From the NCBI GenBank assembly GCA_036386835.1, contig DASVUX010000011.1, positions 558,001 to 622,000 of the forward strand: a stretch of DNA of 64,000 nucleotides. The letters run 5' to 3'. The position numbers and the translations under genes are program-made. Shown here piece by piece: positions 25,482 through 34,800 of the stretch. The DNA is from 2-12-FULL-35-15 sp036386835. Lineage in GTDB: Bacteria > Bacteroidota > Bacteroidia > 2-12-FULL-35-15. The notes under the pieces are model-generated. The model saw only the letters and a program-made list of their open reading frames with translations. It searched no databases and had not been told where the DNA came from. Each line of letters begins with the position of its first letter. The first letter of the stretch is position 1.

Positions 25482-27689
25482 TTATTCTATCACCAGCTTC
25501 TCGGTTGTCCTTCCGGACCCTGTTGTCAATACGAACGTGTAAATCCCTTGGCTCAAACCATTGATGTTGATTTCAACGGCATTCTCTCCTTGCATTAATT
25601 TTCTCTGATCAGCAAAAACAATGCGGCCTGTAACATCAAAAAGGCGAATGCTTGCGGTTTGCATCTCTGCTGACGTTAAATAAGCAATGAAATTACCTGT
25701 ACTCGGATTTGGTGCTATTGTAAGTATCCCACTGTTATTGATGGATTCTTCTATCCCAATCACAGAACTGTTACATGGTAAATTTGGTGCTGTGATCTTA
25801 TCCATTGACATGAAGTCAATATAACAAGCATACTGAACACTATCAATAAACGGGTTCCGGTTGTTCTGCAAAGAATCAATAAAATCATTTCTTGCGATTT
25901 CATAATTGTCAGGAGGATCCTGGTAGTGCCATGCTTTCAGGATATTCTGATCCTGCCCGTAAGGAATGCTGGTGCTGATGTAATCAGGAAATGACCAATC
26001 CTGCCCGCTGACGCCATCATAACATGTAGCCATATACATCAATGCGCGTGCAGCATCACCCTTGTGGGCATCGCGTGGTTCAAAAACGGCTTTCCCCGCT
26101 GCATTCAACCCGAATTTACAACCCATGTAAGTGTAAGAAACGGTTACTACTTTTCCTAAAGGATAATTGCTGCGGATAGCATTTACATCATCCTGGTTTG
26201 TTGGAAAAAGGTGATGATAATCATCATACTCGGGCATGCCATCAGCCGGGTTGGTAGGCATCCAGTTATGGCAATAGGTGTGTTCGCGGCTAAAGCCATT
26301 AAGTGTGAAATCAAAAGGGTCGGTATAAATCTGTTTTTGTCCGCTGTATACACAAGTGATCACCCGCTGGTCATTAACAGTGTCCCGGGCAATGAAAGGA
26401 GTTACAAATTTAATCCCGTAATTACTGTAAAATTGCTGAGTATGAGGATTGATCTTATTATGTAGGGCGGTTACAAAAGCAGGAGATGCCGTTGATACGC
26501 TGTTGTAATAAGTTGCAGGTTGCATGGTTGCAGGCGTTGTCACACTGTTCATCAATGGGGCTGAAGTCAGGTAATTCCTGTAAGACCCTGGCCCGTTATA
26601 CGGGAACACCGCAAAATGATAGGTTGTATTAGCTACAATATTGTTTGGTGCGAAAGACATCTGAGTTCCGCTGTAGACAACCTGTGAGCTTCCGATAAGA
26701 TCACCACGCTGATAAACAATACCGTCAGCGGGAACATCCGTTATTGCACTTCCGGTTTTTCTTAAAACAATATATCCTTCAGGCGCTGATGCTGACGGAG
26801 AGAAAGTACCGGTTACACGGTAGGTTTTAACTGCACTGAATACCAGGCCAGTAGGTTGTGTAGCCGGTTCCGAGGCAAGAGATCCACCAATACCATAAAG
26901 ATTGATCAGGTATGGATTCTCATCTGCATCATCACTGAGAATCGACATTACGGCATTTCTGTTTCCTGCGGCTGAGGGGGTGAAATTGATCACCAGGTTT
27001 CCGGTAGATGCGGAAGACACTGAAGTCGGTGCAGAAGACACTGAGAAATCAGCAGCATTTGCCCCAGCAATATTTACCGTGGAAATGTTAAGTGTATTTA
27101 CTGTACCGAGGTTCTCAATTGTTAAAGTAACCGGAGTTGTTGTACTTACCGGTGAATTTACAATAGCAGTCCCACCACTGATAATTGTAGCAGTTCCCTG
27201 TTTAACATTAATTTCCTGTGCAGGGCTTGCGGCCGCGGCCGCAATTGTGACTTCATCGAGCCCTATATTGCCGCTCACTTTCACAGAGTAATTAAAACGG
27301 ATATAACGCGATGCCGCGTTTGGAACATCAGTGTACATAGTATAGGTTCCTGCCGGCGGGGCAGTAAATGAATGTAATGTTGTCCATACAGTGCCATTGG
27401 CAGATTCTTCAACAAGGAACGTTCCACCTGCGAAGCTGTTTCCTGCAAGGTAATAGGTTAAATTCCCGGGTGCGCTTGCAAAATTAATTGTTAGAAGATC
27501 CCCGGAACTGTCAAACTTCAAGGCCGGAGGAGTAAAACCGGATGCAGTATAATATGCGGTACCAGTGGTTGTCCAGCCTGCAGGAAAAGTGGTTGTTGCA
27601 AAACTCCACGCTGTAGGAAGAACAGCCTGGGCCAGTGCAGACATTGTAAAGCCAGCAAAAGCAATTGTAGTGAGTAGTATTTTTTTCAT
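25482..27689 (-). CDS. T9SS-exported endonuclease I family nuclease
   Basis: A 735-residue secreted nuclease. Signal peptide (1-20), a discoidin-like or choice-of-anchor sandwich (about 25-150), an ASPM/choice-of-anchor D-like module (about 158-268), a fibronectin-like region, then the endonuclease I domain (about 390-640). That domain has the beta-beta-alpha metal signature (SREHTYCHNW near residue 470, DDYHHLFPTNQDDVNAIRSN near 490). A C-terminal T9SS sorting domain follows (LTIAPNPSTGNFIAYL ... EKLVIE). The enzyme family cleaves single- and double-stranded DNA without strong sequence preference. It lies 17 bases after a TonB receptor. Confidence 0.93.
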   Translation of the reverse strand: MKKILLTTIAFAGFTMSALAQAVLPTAWSFATTTFPAGWTTTGTAYYTASGFTPPALKFDSSGDLLTINFASAPGNLTYYLAGNSFAGGTFLVEESANGTVWTTLHSFTAPPAGTYTMYTDVPNAASRYIRFNYSVKVSGNIGLDEVTIAAAAASPAQEINVKQGTATIISGGTAIVNSPVSTTTPVTLTIENLGTVNTLNISTVNIAGANAADFSVSSAPTSVSSASTGNLVINFTPSAAGNRNAVMSILSDDADENPYLINLYGIGGSLASEPATQPTGLVFSAVKTYRVTGTFSPSASAPEGYIVLRKTGSAITDVPADGIVYQRGDLIGSSQVVYSGTQMSFAPNNIVANTTYHFAVFPYNGPGSYRNYLTSAPLMNSVTTPATMQPATYYNSVSTASPAFVTALHNKINPHTQQFYSNYGIKFVTPFIARDTVNDQRVITCVYSGQKQIYTDPFDFTLNGFSREHTYCHNWMPTNPADGMPEYDDYHHLFPTNQDDVNAIRSNYPLGKVVTVSYTYMGCKFGLNAAGKAVFEPRDAHKGDAARALMYMATCYDGVSGQDWSFPDYISTSIPYGQDQNILKAWHYQDPPDNYEIARNDFIDSLQNNRNPFIDSVQYACYIDFMSMDKITAPNLPCNSSVIGIEESINNSGILTIAPNPSTGNFIAYLTSAEMQTASIRLFDVTGRIVFADQRKLMQGENAVEININGLSQGIYTFVLTTGSGRTTEKLVIE

Positions 27690-27706
27690 GTTGAGTGTAT
27701 ATAAAA

Positions 27707-30577
27707 TTAAAAAGCAATTCTCAAAGCTGTATTAAATCGGGTTCCTGGTCCTATGTGAACCAGGGTTGTGGTTGCATCAAAATTAACCCCGTTCTGCGCA
27801 TCAGAAATATAAGTAGTGTTAAGTACATTCATCACACCAACCGAGGCAGTAAAATTCAGTTTCCATAATTTGAATTCGTAACCGGCATTCAGGTCAAGAA
27901 GCCCATAAGCGGGCATTTTCCATGATTCACGGTCGCGGTTATCCTGTTTTATCGTTCCGTTCAGGTTATAATCTACATCAAGTTCAAGAAGATTAAAGTT
28001 CGAATAGTTTTTAGTGAAATAGGTATAACGGGCTTTGACATATAAGTTTTTGATAATCTCATACCGAAGGCTGCCTCCCAATTGAGTCTGGGCTGCATCG
28101 CCCACGTGAATTCCCTTGGCGCTGAAATCAATTGTTTTTTCGGGAAGATCTGTATTTATGTCATAAAGAGTAACCTGGTCTGCGGTATTTGTGGTCCAGT
28201 CCCCTAGAGAAACAATCCCTTCCACATCAAGGTTCTTTAAAAGCTTATAGATAAAGTCAAGCTCTATTCCCTTATGAATGGCATTCAGCCCGGAAGTGTT
28301 ATAGTAGTAGTCATCGCCAACAATGCGAATGGTCGGGAATTCAGACAAAGGTTTATTCTGCCAGTTGGTATAATACACGTTCAGGTTAGAAGCGAACCTG
28401 CTGTATTTGATTCCGTAACCGCCTTCAAGGGCAACAACCTTCTGCATTTTTACCCTGGTGTTCTCTTCATTGGTGGTGGTGAAAACAAGATTGAATTTAG
28501 GTGCCATCTGCAGGTATCCGACATTAACATATACATTATGATGACTGTTAATATTATAATTTGCCCCCCCTTTTGTTGTGAAACCTAAGTACCACTTCTT
28601 TTTTGTAATGGAGGTTCGCGCTTCTCCCGATTCGCTTGTATAGGATTTAGCGTTCACAATGGACAATAAAGCACCACCGATCGGGAGATTATCTACAAAC
28701 GTTGTATCACCCGAAGTTGTAACAATAGAGCCGTTTTTTGCTAAAATATAATCCGATCCATTTGTAAAATAAGTTTCCCCGTATCCAACAGCCTGTTCCA
28801 CCACTTCGCCATCAATTACAAGATCCTTTTTTCTAAAATAATCTTTCCGCTGATAACCCGTTTCTGAGATACTGCCCGTAACAAAAGCGGTTAATTTTTT
28901 TCTTTTGTACTCAAGCTGTCCAAATGCTCCACCCCAGGTTACGTAACCCTCGTAATTCCTAAATATTTTATCACCTTTTCGTTTCATTGCTGATTGAAGA
29001 CGGGGATCTTTTGGAAAAGTTCCTGCAGGCTGATTGGCATCAGAAGAATTAAGATAATAATCTCCGCCCAGAAGGTCATATACCATATCATAATGAATAC
29101 CCTTATAATACCTTCCATCAATACCGATAATCGCAGAGAAACTGGAATCGATCTTGTAGCTTAATGAACTTAAGAATCCATACCATTGGTGATTATTAAC
29201 CTGGCTTTTGAGAATGTTTGTAGAACTAAACTCGGTAGCGCTGTAAGTGGCGTTTTTGTTTTTAGCATTTTTTTTGAAGATCTCATCAAAAATAATCTGC
29301 CCTGTTTCCCGGTCTCTTTCAAGAGAGTTCGGTGTGTTTTGAAGACGAACGCCTCCTCCATTTCCAAAAGACGCATAAGCAACAGTTGACCAATAAAGTT
29401 TTTCACTAACATTCCAAAAGTGAGAAAGGTTAATTTGAGGTTTGTGAAAGTAGTTAATCCTTTCATTAAAATCATTGCCATTGAGTTGTCCGCCATGTGG
29501 GTTGTACCGGATTCCTCTGTCCCCGCTTCCTGAATAGGTATAAGGTGTAGCTTTGAGCATGCTGTCAGAATTCACTCCGACAGAAGATGCAAGTTTAGAA
29601 TCATAAACAACAATAGGTAACCGATCAGATCTTTGTCCGTGTCTTTGAGGTGCACCTGCGGCACTCAGGCTCAGTAAATGCTTCCCCATGCGTTTTTGTA
29701 CCTTCAGAAAGTAAGAGTAAGCATCGGTCCAGGTATAATCTGCGAAGCCGACACCTTTTTTTCGTGTGAAAGCTCCGGTTATTCCCCAGCCCCCTTTTAG
29801 CTGTCCTGAGTTAAATGACAATCCTGTCTTATACATCAGATCACTCATTACTTCCTGCTTTATACTGATCTCTCTTTTGGAATCTATGCCCTTGGTAATA
29901 ATATTCATGGTTCCGCCAACAGAAGCAATTGCAAGCTTGGAAGCCCCAAGGCCCCGTTGGATCTGAACATTCCGGGTCACATCGCCAAGCCCATCCCAAT
30001 TGCTCCAGTAAACCTGTCCTGATTCCATGTCATTTACGGGAACACCGTCAACAAGTACGGCAACATTCCTCTGATCAAATCCGCGAATGGTAACTCTTGC
30101 GTCACCGCTTCCGCCACCTGTTTCCGTTGCGTAGGCTCCGGGCGTGGTGTTTACGATCATTGCCAGGTCTCTTGAATGCAGCTCTTCCTGCAATTGCTTT
30201 GAAGAAATTGTAGAAAAGGCAACTGGGGTTTCGCGCGTTTTAGCAATATCCGCAACGATCTCCACCTCATTCAGGGTTTTGAGTTGTAAAGAGAAGTTTA
30301 ACGTGATAACCTTGTCTTCGATCTTCACCTTTTGCTGAATCCCTTCGTATCCTACAAATGAAACATTAAGAGTATAAGTCCCCGGATCGGCTTTTAAAGA
30401 ATAATTGCCATCAATATCGGTCACAGCTCCTTTTCCTTCAGCTATTAATATAGTTGCACCAATAATAGTTTCACCGGAAGCAGCATCTTTAACGGTTCCC
30501 TTAATTTCACCTGTACCCTGCGCAAAGGATAAAATGGAAGTACCACAGAATGACAATAACAGAATGATATTTTTCAC
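27707..30577 (-). CDS. TonB-dependent receptor
   Basis: A 956-residue outer-membrane receptor. Signal peptide ending SFAQ, a carboxypeptidase-regulatory-like domain (about 20-105; GEIKGTVKDAASGETIIGA), a plug (about 115-225; VTIRGFDQRNVAVLVDGVPVND) and a long barrel with a C-terminal aromatic strand (TRFNTALRIAF). The GTG at 30577 gives a standard signal peptide; a TTG lies seven codons upstream. It has no SusD partner. It is sandwiched between the lamin-tail protein and the T9SS endonuclease, so import of nucleic-acid-derived compounds is a reasonable inference, not a demonstrated one. Confidence 0.9.
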   Translation of the reverse strand: MKNIILLLSFCGTSILSFAQGTGEIKGTVKDAASGETIIGATILIAEGKGAVTDIDGNYSLKADPGTYTLNVSFVGYEGIQQKVKIEDKVITLNFSLQLKTLNEVEIVADIAKTRETPVAFSTISSKQLQEELHSRDLAMIVNTTPGAYATETGGGSGDARVTIRGFDQRNVAVLVDGVPVNDMESGQVYWSNWDGLGDVTRNVQIQRGLGASKLAIASVGGTMNIITKGIDSKREISIKQEVMSDLMYKTGLSFNSGQLKGGWGITGAFTRKKGVGFADYTWTDAYSYFLKVQKRMGKHLLSLSAAGAPQRHGQRSDRLPIVVYDSKLASSVGVNSDSMLKATPYTYSGSGDRGIRYNPHGGQLNGNDFNERINYFHKPQINLSHFWNVSEKLYWSTVAYASFGNGGGVRLQNTPNSLERDRETGQIIFDEIFKKNAKNKNATYSATEFSSTNILKSQVNNHQWYGFLSSLSYKIDSSFSAIIGIDGRYYKGIHYDMVYDLLGGDYYLNSSDANQPAGTFPKDPRLQSAMKRKGDKIFRNYEGYVTWGGAFGQLEYKRKKLTAFVTGSISETGYQRKDYFRKKDLVIDGEVVEQAVGYGETYFTNGSDYILAKNGSIVTTSGDTTFVDNLPIGGALLSIVNAKSYTSESGEARTSITKKKWYLGFTTKGGANYNINSHHNVYVNVGYLQMAPKFNLVFTTTNEENTRVKMQKVVALEGGYGIKYSRFASNLNVYYTNWQNKPLSEFPTIRIVGDDYYYNTSGLNAIHKGIELDFIYKLLKNLDVEGIVSLGDWTTNTADQVTLYDINTDLPEKTIDFSAKGIHVGDAAQTQLGGSLRYEIIKNLYVKARYTYFTKNYSNFNLLELDVDYNLNGTIKQDNRDRESWKMPAYGLLDLNAGYEFKLWKLNFTASVGVMNVLNTTYISDAQNGVNFDATTTLVHIGPGTRFNTALRIAF

Positions 30578-30598
30578 GGCAATCTGATTTAAAGACAA

Positions 30599-30634
30599 AA
30601 AAAACGCTGAAGGGACTAGCTCTATCAGCGTTTT
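30599..30634 (-). terminator. Terminator or attenuator between lamin-tail and TonB genes
   Basis: AAAACGCTGA pairs with TCAGCGTTTT around a 14-base loop with a T-rich exit on the minus strand. It lies between the LTD stop (30655) and the receptor start, so it could reduce rather than abolish read-through. Confidence 0.7.
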
Positions 30635-30654
30635 TAATTTGTTTATTGGATTAA

Positions 30655-31548
30655 TTACTTGATAATTAATTTGGTTGTTGTTTCGGTATTATTCTCAAAA
30701 AGGACTTTAACTATATAAATCCCTGGCGGCAATGCGTCAGTTTCTAGTGCTGTTTTCCTGTAATTGTTTTTTAATTCTTTCGCAATAACAGCTTGTCCCA
30801 TTAGATTAAAAACAGAAACCGAAGTCATGTTGTTAGCGGCTGCAACAGTTACTATTCCGTGTGAAGGATTTGGATAAAGAGAAACAAACATGTTGTTTTC
30901 GATATCGTTGATTCCAACGAAACAAGAATTCGAGTGGCTGCCTAAGCCACTCCATGTATTCTCAGGTAACGAATCCCATTGAGCCGTCACATCAAATGCT
31001 GAAGGGTTTAAGGTAACGCCTTGGGTAACGCCAGGCTTTCTTCTAAGGGTGTGATCTTTTGTCCACCATGAACCACTTCCTGATGTGTAAGGAAATACAT
31101 CAGTCCAGGCAACTCCCGGATCTTCACCGATCTTCCCGAAGATGTCAATTATTACACCGTTTTTTTCTAAAGTAATGGCATCATTCCCATTCATATAAGT
31201 CGGTGCAGGATAAGCACCATCGAGCTGATTCGCCATCGCCTGTAAAGCCGGACTTACCGCTGGGGATGTAGCACCACCGCTTGTTTGTCCGTTTACAATA
31301 ACAAACGCAGCATGAGCTGCGATAGTTCCTGAAAGCTGTAGCTGGTCAGAAGCAGAGGATGAACCATTTGAATAACGCACCAGTTTGTACGCAGAAAGAT
31401 TGATTGGGTTAGAGGTTGGATTGTAGATTTCTATCGCTTTATCATTTCCACTTCCCTCCACATATTCCGAAATAAATAATTCAGTACACTGCGCATTCGC
31501 AGTTATACATGAGGCAATAGCAACGACAGAAAGTAAAAGTTTTTTCAT
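30655..31548 (-). CDS. T9SS-exported lamin-tail domain (LTD) protein
   Basis: A 297-residue secreted protein. Signal peptide ending ANA, one lamin-tail domain (about residues 22-140; ELFISEYVEGSGNDKAIEIYNPTSNPINLS), a Trp-rich region, and a C-terminal T9SS sorting domain (VSLYPNPSHGIVTVAA ... TTKLIIK). LTDs in bacteria often accompany secreted nucleases and may bind nucleic acid or surfaces. It is the first gene of the LTD-TonB-endonuclease series. Its mRNA begins with the conserved leader motif described at 31582-31637. Confidence 0.9.
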   Translation of the reverse strand: MKKLLLSVVAIASCITANAQCTELFISEYVEGSGNDKAIEIYNPTSNPINLSAYKLVRYSNGSSSASDQLQLSGTIAAHAAFVIVNGQTSGGATSPAVSPALQAMANQLDGAYPAPTYMNGNDAITLEKNGVIIDIFGKIGEDPGVAWTDVFPYTSGSGSWWTKDHTLRRKPGVTQGVTLNPSAFDVTAQWDSLPENTWSGLGSHSNSCFVGINDIENNMFVSLYPNPSHGIVTVAAANNMTSVSVFNLMGQAVIAKELKNNYRKTALETDALPPGIYIVKVLFENNTETTTKLIIK

Positions 31549-31581
31549 TTTTTTAAGATTATAATTGTTTTAAAGCCGAAC

Positions 31582-31637
31582 GGAGGCGGTTTCGGAATGA
31601 TCTTCGGATGAAGAATTCGTTTAGGGTGTTCACCTCC
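31582..31637 (-). ncRNA. Candidate structured 5' leader RNA, copy A
   Basis: On the minus strand a closing stem GGAGGTG/CGCCTCC (one G-U) encloses the conserved segments AACACCCTA and ATTCCGAAAC and a small hairpin TCTTC-ATCC-GAAGA. The same arrangement occurs at 36122-36175. It starts about 13 bases after the -7 box and ends 33 bases before the LTD start. No known riboswitch class was recognised. Confidence 0.6.
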
Positions 31638-31650
31638 TGAATTAACGCTG

Positions 31651-31680
31651 CAAATGTACCACTTTATTTCATTATTTCAA
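31651..31680 (-). promoter_or_regulatory. Promoter of the LTD-TonB-endonuclease genes
   Basis: A consensus Bacteroidota promoter on the minus strand: TTG (31680-31678), 19 bases, then TACATTTG (31658-31651). The transcript would start just upstream of the leader motif. Confidence 0.75.
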
Positions 31681-31732
31681 ACCAATATCCAAGAGTAATT
31701 CACAGATAATGAAATGGTAACGCAAACTTGAC

Positions 31733-31852
31733 CTAGGCTTTTATCACCATCACAAAAGCGGAAAAAACAAGGGAAAGGACCAGCGTGATCCAAAAAGTAA
31801 CTGCGTGAATATTTATTTCACCGCCCGAGAGTTTGTAAAGTAAGGTTTTCAT
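31733..31852 (-). CDS. 39-residue single-pass membrane peptide
   Basis: A small frame starting 4 bases after the stop of the 1399-residue T9SS gene. ATG start, TAG stop. The N-terminal half is polar (MKTLLYKLSGGEINIHA) and a hydrophobic helix follows (FWITLVLSLVFSAFVMVI) with a final K-A. The spacing suggests translational coupling to the large protein. It matches no family I know. The clean start, the coupling and the single membrane segment argue that it is a real gene. Confidence 0.6.
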   Translation of the reverse strand: MKTLLYKLSGGEINIHAVTFWITLVLSLVFSAFVMVIKA

Positions 31853-31856
31853 TTAA

Positions 31857-34800
31857 TCATTGTTTGATAAAAATTGTCTGGATCGTGTTCTGGGTCGTGA
31901 TCAGTTTGAGGATATAGGTCCCGGGAGGGAGCTCTGATATACTCAGTGTAAAAAAGCTTTTATCTGATGGGTCGTGTTTCATTTTAGAAACTACAACGCC
32001 ATGAATGTTTATGATTTCGGAAAGGATCCTTCCTTCTGCACCGGCAATGCTGAAATTGATATTGTCGGCTGCCGGGTTAGGATAAACCCTGGTATGAACT
32101 GAATGTCCTGTATTTACCGCCACTATCTGTGAATAGCTATAACGGCCGTCAAAATCAGTTTGTTTTAGCCTGTAGTAATTAATGCCTTTTAAAGGATTAA
32201 CGTCCCTGCCGGCATAATTCAGCGCGATGCTTGAGGTTCCTGCGCCATCGGCATCAAACAGTGTACTGAATTGAACCCCATCTGCGCTGCGCTCCACTGT
32301 AAAAAAATCATTATTGATCTCAGTTGCAGTTGTCCAGGCAATATTTACAATCCCCGAACCATTATAAACAGCATCAAAGGAAAGAAGCTCTATAGGGAGC
32401 GGTTCAATGGCTGTTGAAATTGCAAATTTGCTGAAAGAGGTGTAACCAAGACGTTCAGCATAGCCAAGCCCTGAATTGTAGATCCTTCCTGCTGCGCCTG
32501 TATTGGGAACGGTGGTTGTACTTTCCAGGCTTTCCCAGTCAGCATACGTAGCGGATGCCGAGGGGCGTTTAACAACGAAGAAGTTATTATCTTCAGAAGA
32601 CGACAAGCCTGTGTTCGCGACATACAACCGGGTCCCGTAACTGTTTCCCGTGGGAGCTGCATCTGGACTTAAATCCCATTGGGCATTTTCCATTATATAG
32701 CTGAGCTGTGATCCGCCCTGCATTTCCCCTTCGCCTGCAAATGTGCCATCATCGTTAGGCGATGCCTCCGTAATCGTATTCACGGACGCATCAATATAAT
32801 TTACCCCGGTGAGATTGTTATTGACGAAATCAATTCTTTTGTAATCAGCTGATGTTGCCCCGTTACCGATCGGGAAAGCATATGTGGAAGTATTGCTGGC
32901 TATAAAATGCCGGAGGTTTCCATTAATGAATTTGGTGGAGGTGTATCCTGAAATGGCAGGAGCAACCGGGTTGGAGATAATAAATCTGCTAGTTCCGGTA
33001 TGCAGCATTCCATTGATAAATGCAAGCGTGCCGGAAGCTGTAACATCCTTGGAAAGTGTTATTCCCCCAGTACTGGTATTGTTTAGTCGCAGGTTAAAAA
33101 ATGTTGTAGTACCCGTACCGGAAATGTTCTGAGTATTGGATGCCCTGAAATCGGTTGTGCCGTTGGAGGCCGTGATGATGCCATTATTGATAATGTTTCC
33201 CTTTACTGAAAAATAACTCAATGCATTATTCATAGTAAGGATCCCGCTTCCGCTTGTGCTTGTGATCAAAAGGTCATTACATACGGCCCCGTTAGGGAAT
33301 AATGACGGTGAAGCCCCTATGACAGGGTCATTCGTTACATTATCGATAGTTACATTTGCAAGGGAATCAGGTACTTTAAAGTTCTGCCAGTTGTTGCAGT
33401 CATACCAGTCCGTGTTTGTTGCCCCGGTCCAGTATCCGCTGTTGAATCCCCCTGCAGTTATGGTAAAGCTATAGCCTCCGGAGTAGTTTGGCGACAAAGC
33501 ATTGTAAGCAGTGCAGGTTGTTGAAGCCGACCAGTTGCTGATGCTGTTAAGCCGGTCAATCCAGTCTTTCTGGCTTGCCGGAGTCACTGAACCCGTATAT
33601 TTTACGTTCACTGTTCCGGTGCTTGGCATGATGCTGAAACATTTCAGGGCCTCAGGCAATGCTCCCCGTGTGGTTACATTGTCGTTGCATGTCCACGCTG
33701 TATAAGTATTGATAGCAAACATGTAAGTACCCCCTGTATAAGTTGCGTTGCTGGAACCCGAAGTCCCGGCATTCCACGTTCCACCCTGCATCATGTAGAC
33801 CTGCTCATCATTGCTGTTCAGGTTAAAGCTGCTTCCTACAGGGTATGAGATGGTCCAGTTGGCATCCGGACTTACAGAAGAGAAGTAGGTGTTGTTAACA
33901 ACCCTGAAAGTTATGATTGTCCCTTTGGTAATCGTTGAAGTACTGCGGGTAAGACGTATCACACCTTCCCCGTTGCCCCAGTTGTTAGAGCCGCAGCCGA
34001 CACGTTCAAAACCATTGTCGGTAATATCAATAGCAGTTCCCGGAGTGATGTCCTCGAATGTTACAAAGCTGATCTCATCCGTTCCTCCTGAGGTTCCGTT
34101 ACAGCCATCAATATTAACACAGATCCCTACAATAGCGAGGTCGCCACCGCCCAGGACCGTAGTAGTTACAATGTTGAACGTATTGCTTATAACAGAAAAG
34201 GCCCCGGATGCGGCAGTTAATGTTAATCCGGTACCTGCTGCGCTGTGAGTAAGGGTGCTGAAGGTTGCAACTCCGGAAGAAGCAGTGGCGCTTACAGGTG
34301 TTCCGACCAGGCTCCCGGTAGAAGTAAGGCTGATTGTGCCGCTGAAGTTAATGTCTGTATTTCCGCAGGCATCCCCCGCGATCACGGTAACTGCAGGTGA
34401 CATGATAGAATTCATTCCTGTTGTTGAAGGCTGCTGCAGAAAAACAAGGCCGGTTGCATTTACAGTAATAACATTTTGGGCATTCGTGCTTGCAGTCGCT
34501 GCAAAAGTAGTTTTTCCCGATCCGCTGGCTGAAAATGTGACATTGCCGTTCGAGATCTGGAAACCGAAATCATCACCATCAGCATTTGCCGACCCAAAGC
34601 CGCAATTAAGAGATAACCGGAGTGAATATGTTTTTTCCGTATTGTCTGCTACGGATAAACTTAATCCTGAAAATGAAACCTGGTTGGGGCCGGTGGACAC
34701 CACACCAGTTGCAATATTGGTTGATCCGTCAAACAATTCAATTGTCCTGATGGCAGTGGACCAGTCATCCACAGCATTCCCCGATGCTTCTGAAATTATA

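Noticed and set aside
31582..31637. Resemblance of the leader to a 5S rRNA loop (CATTCCGAA)
   Set aside because: Only nine bases match; overall size and stem arrangement are unlike 5S rRNA.
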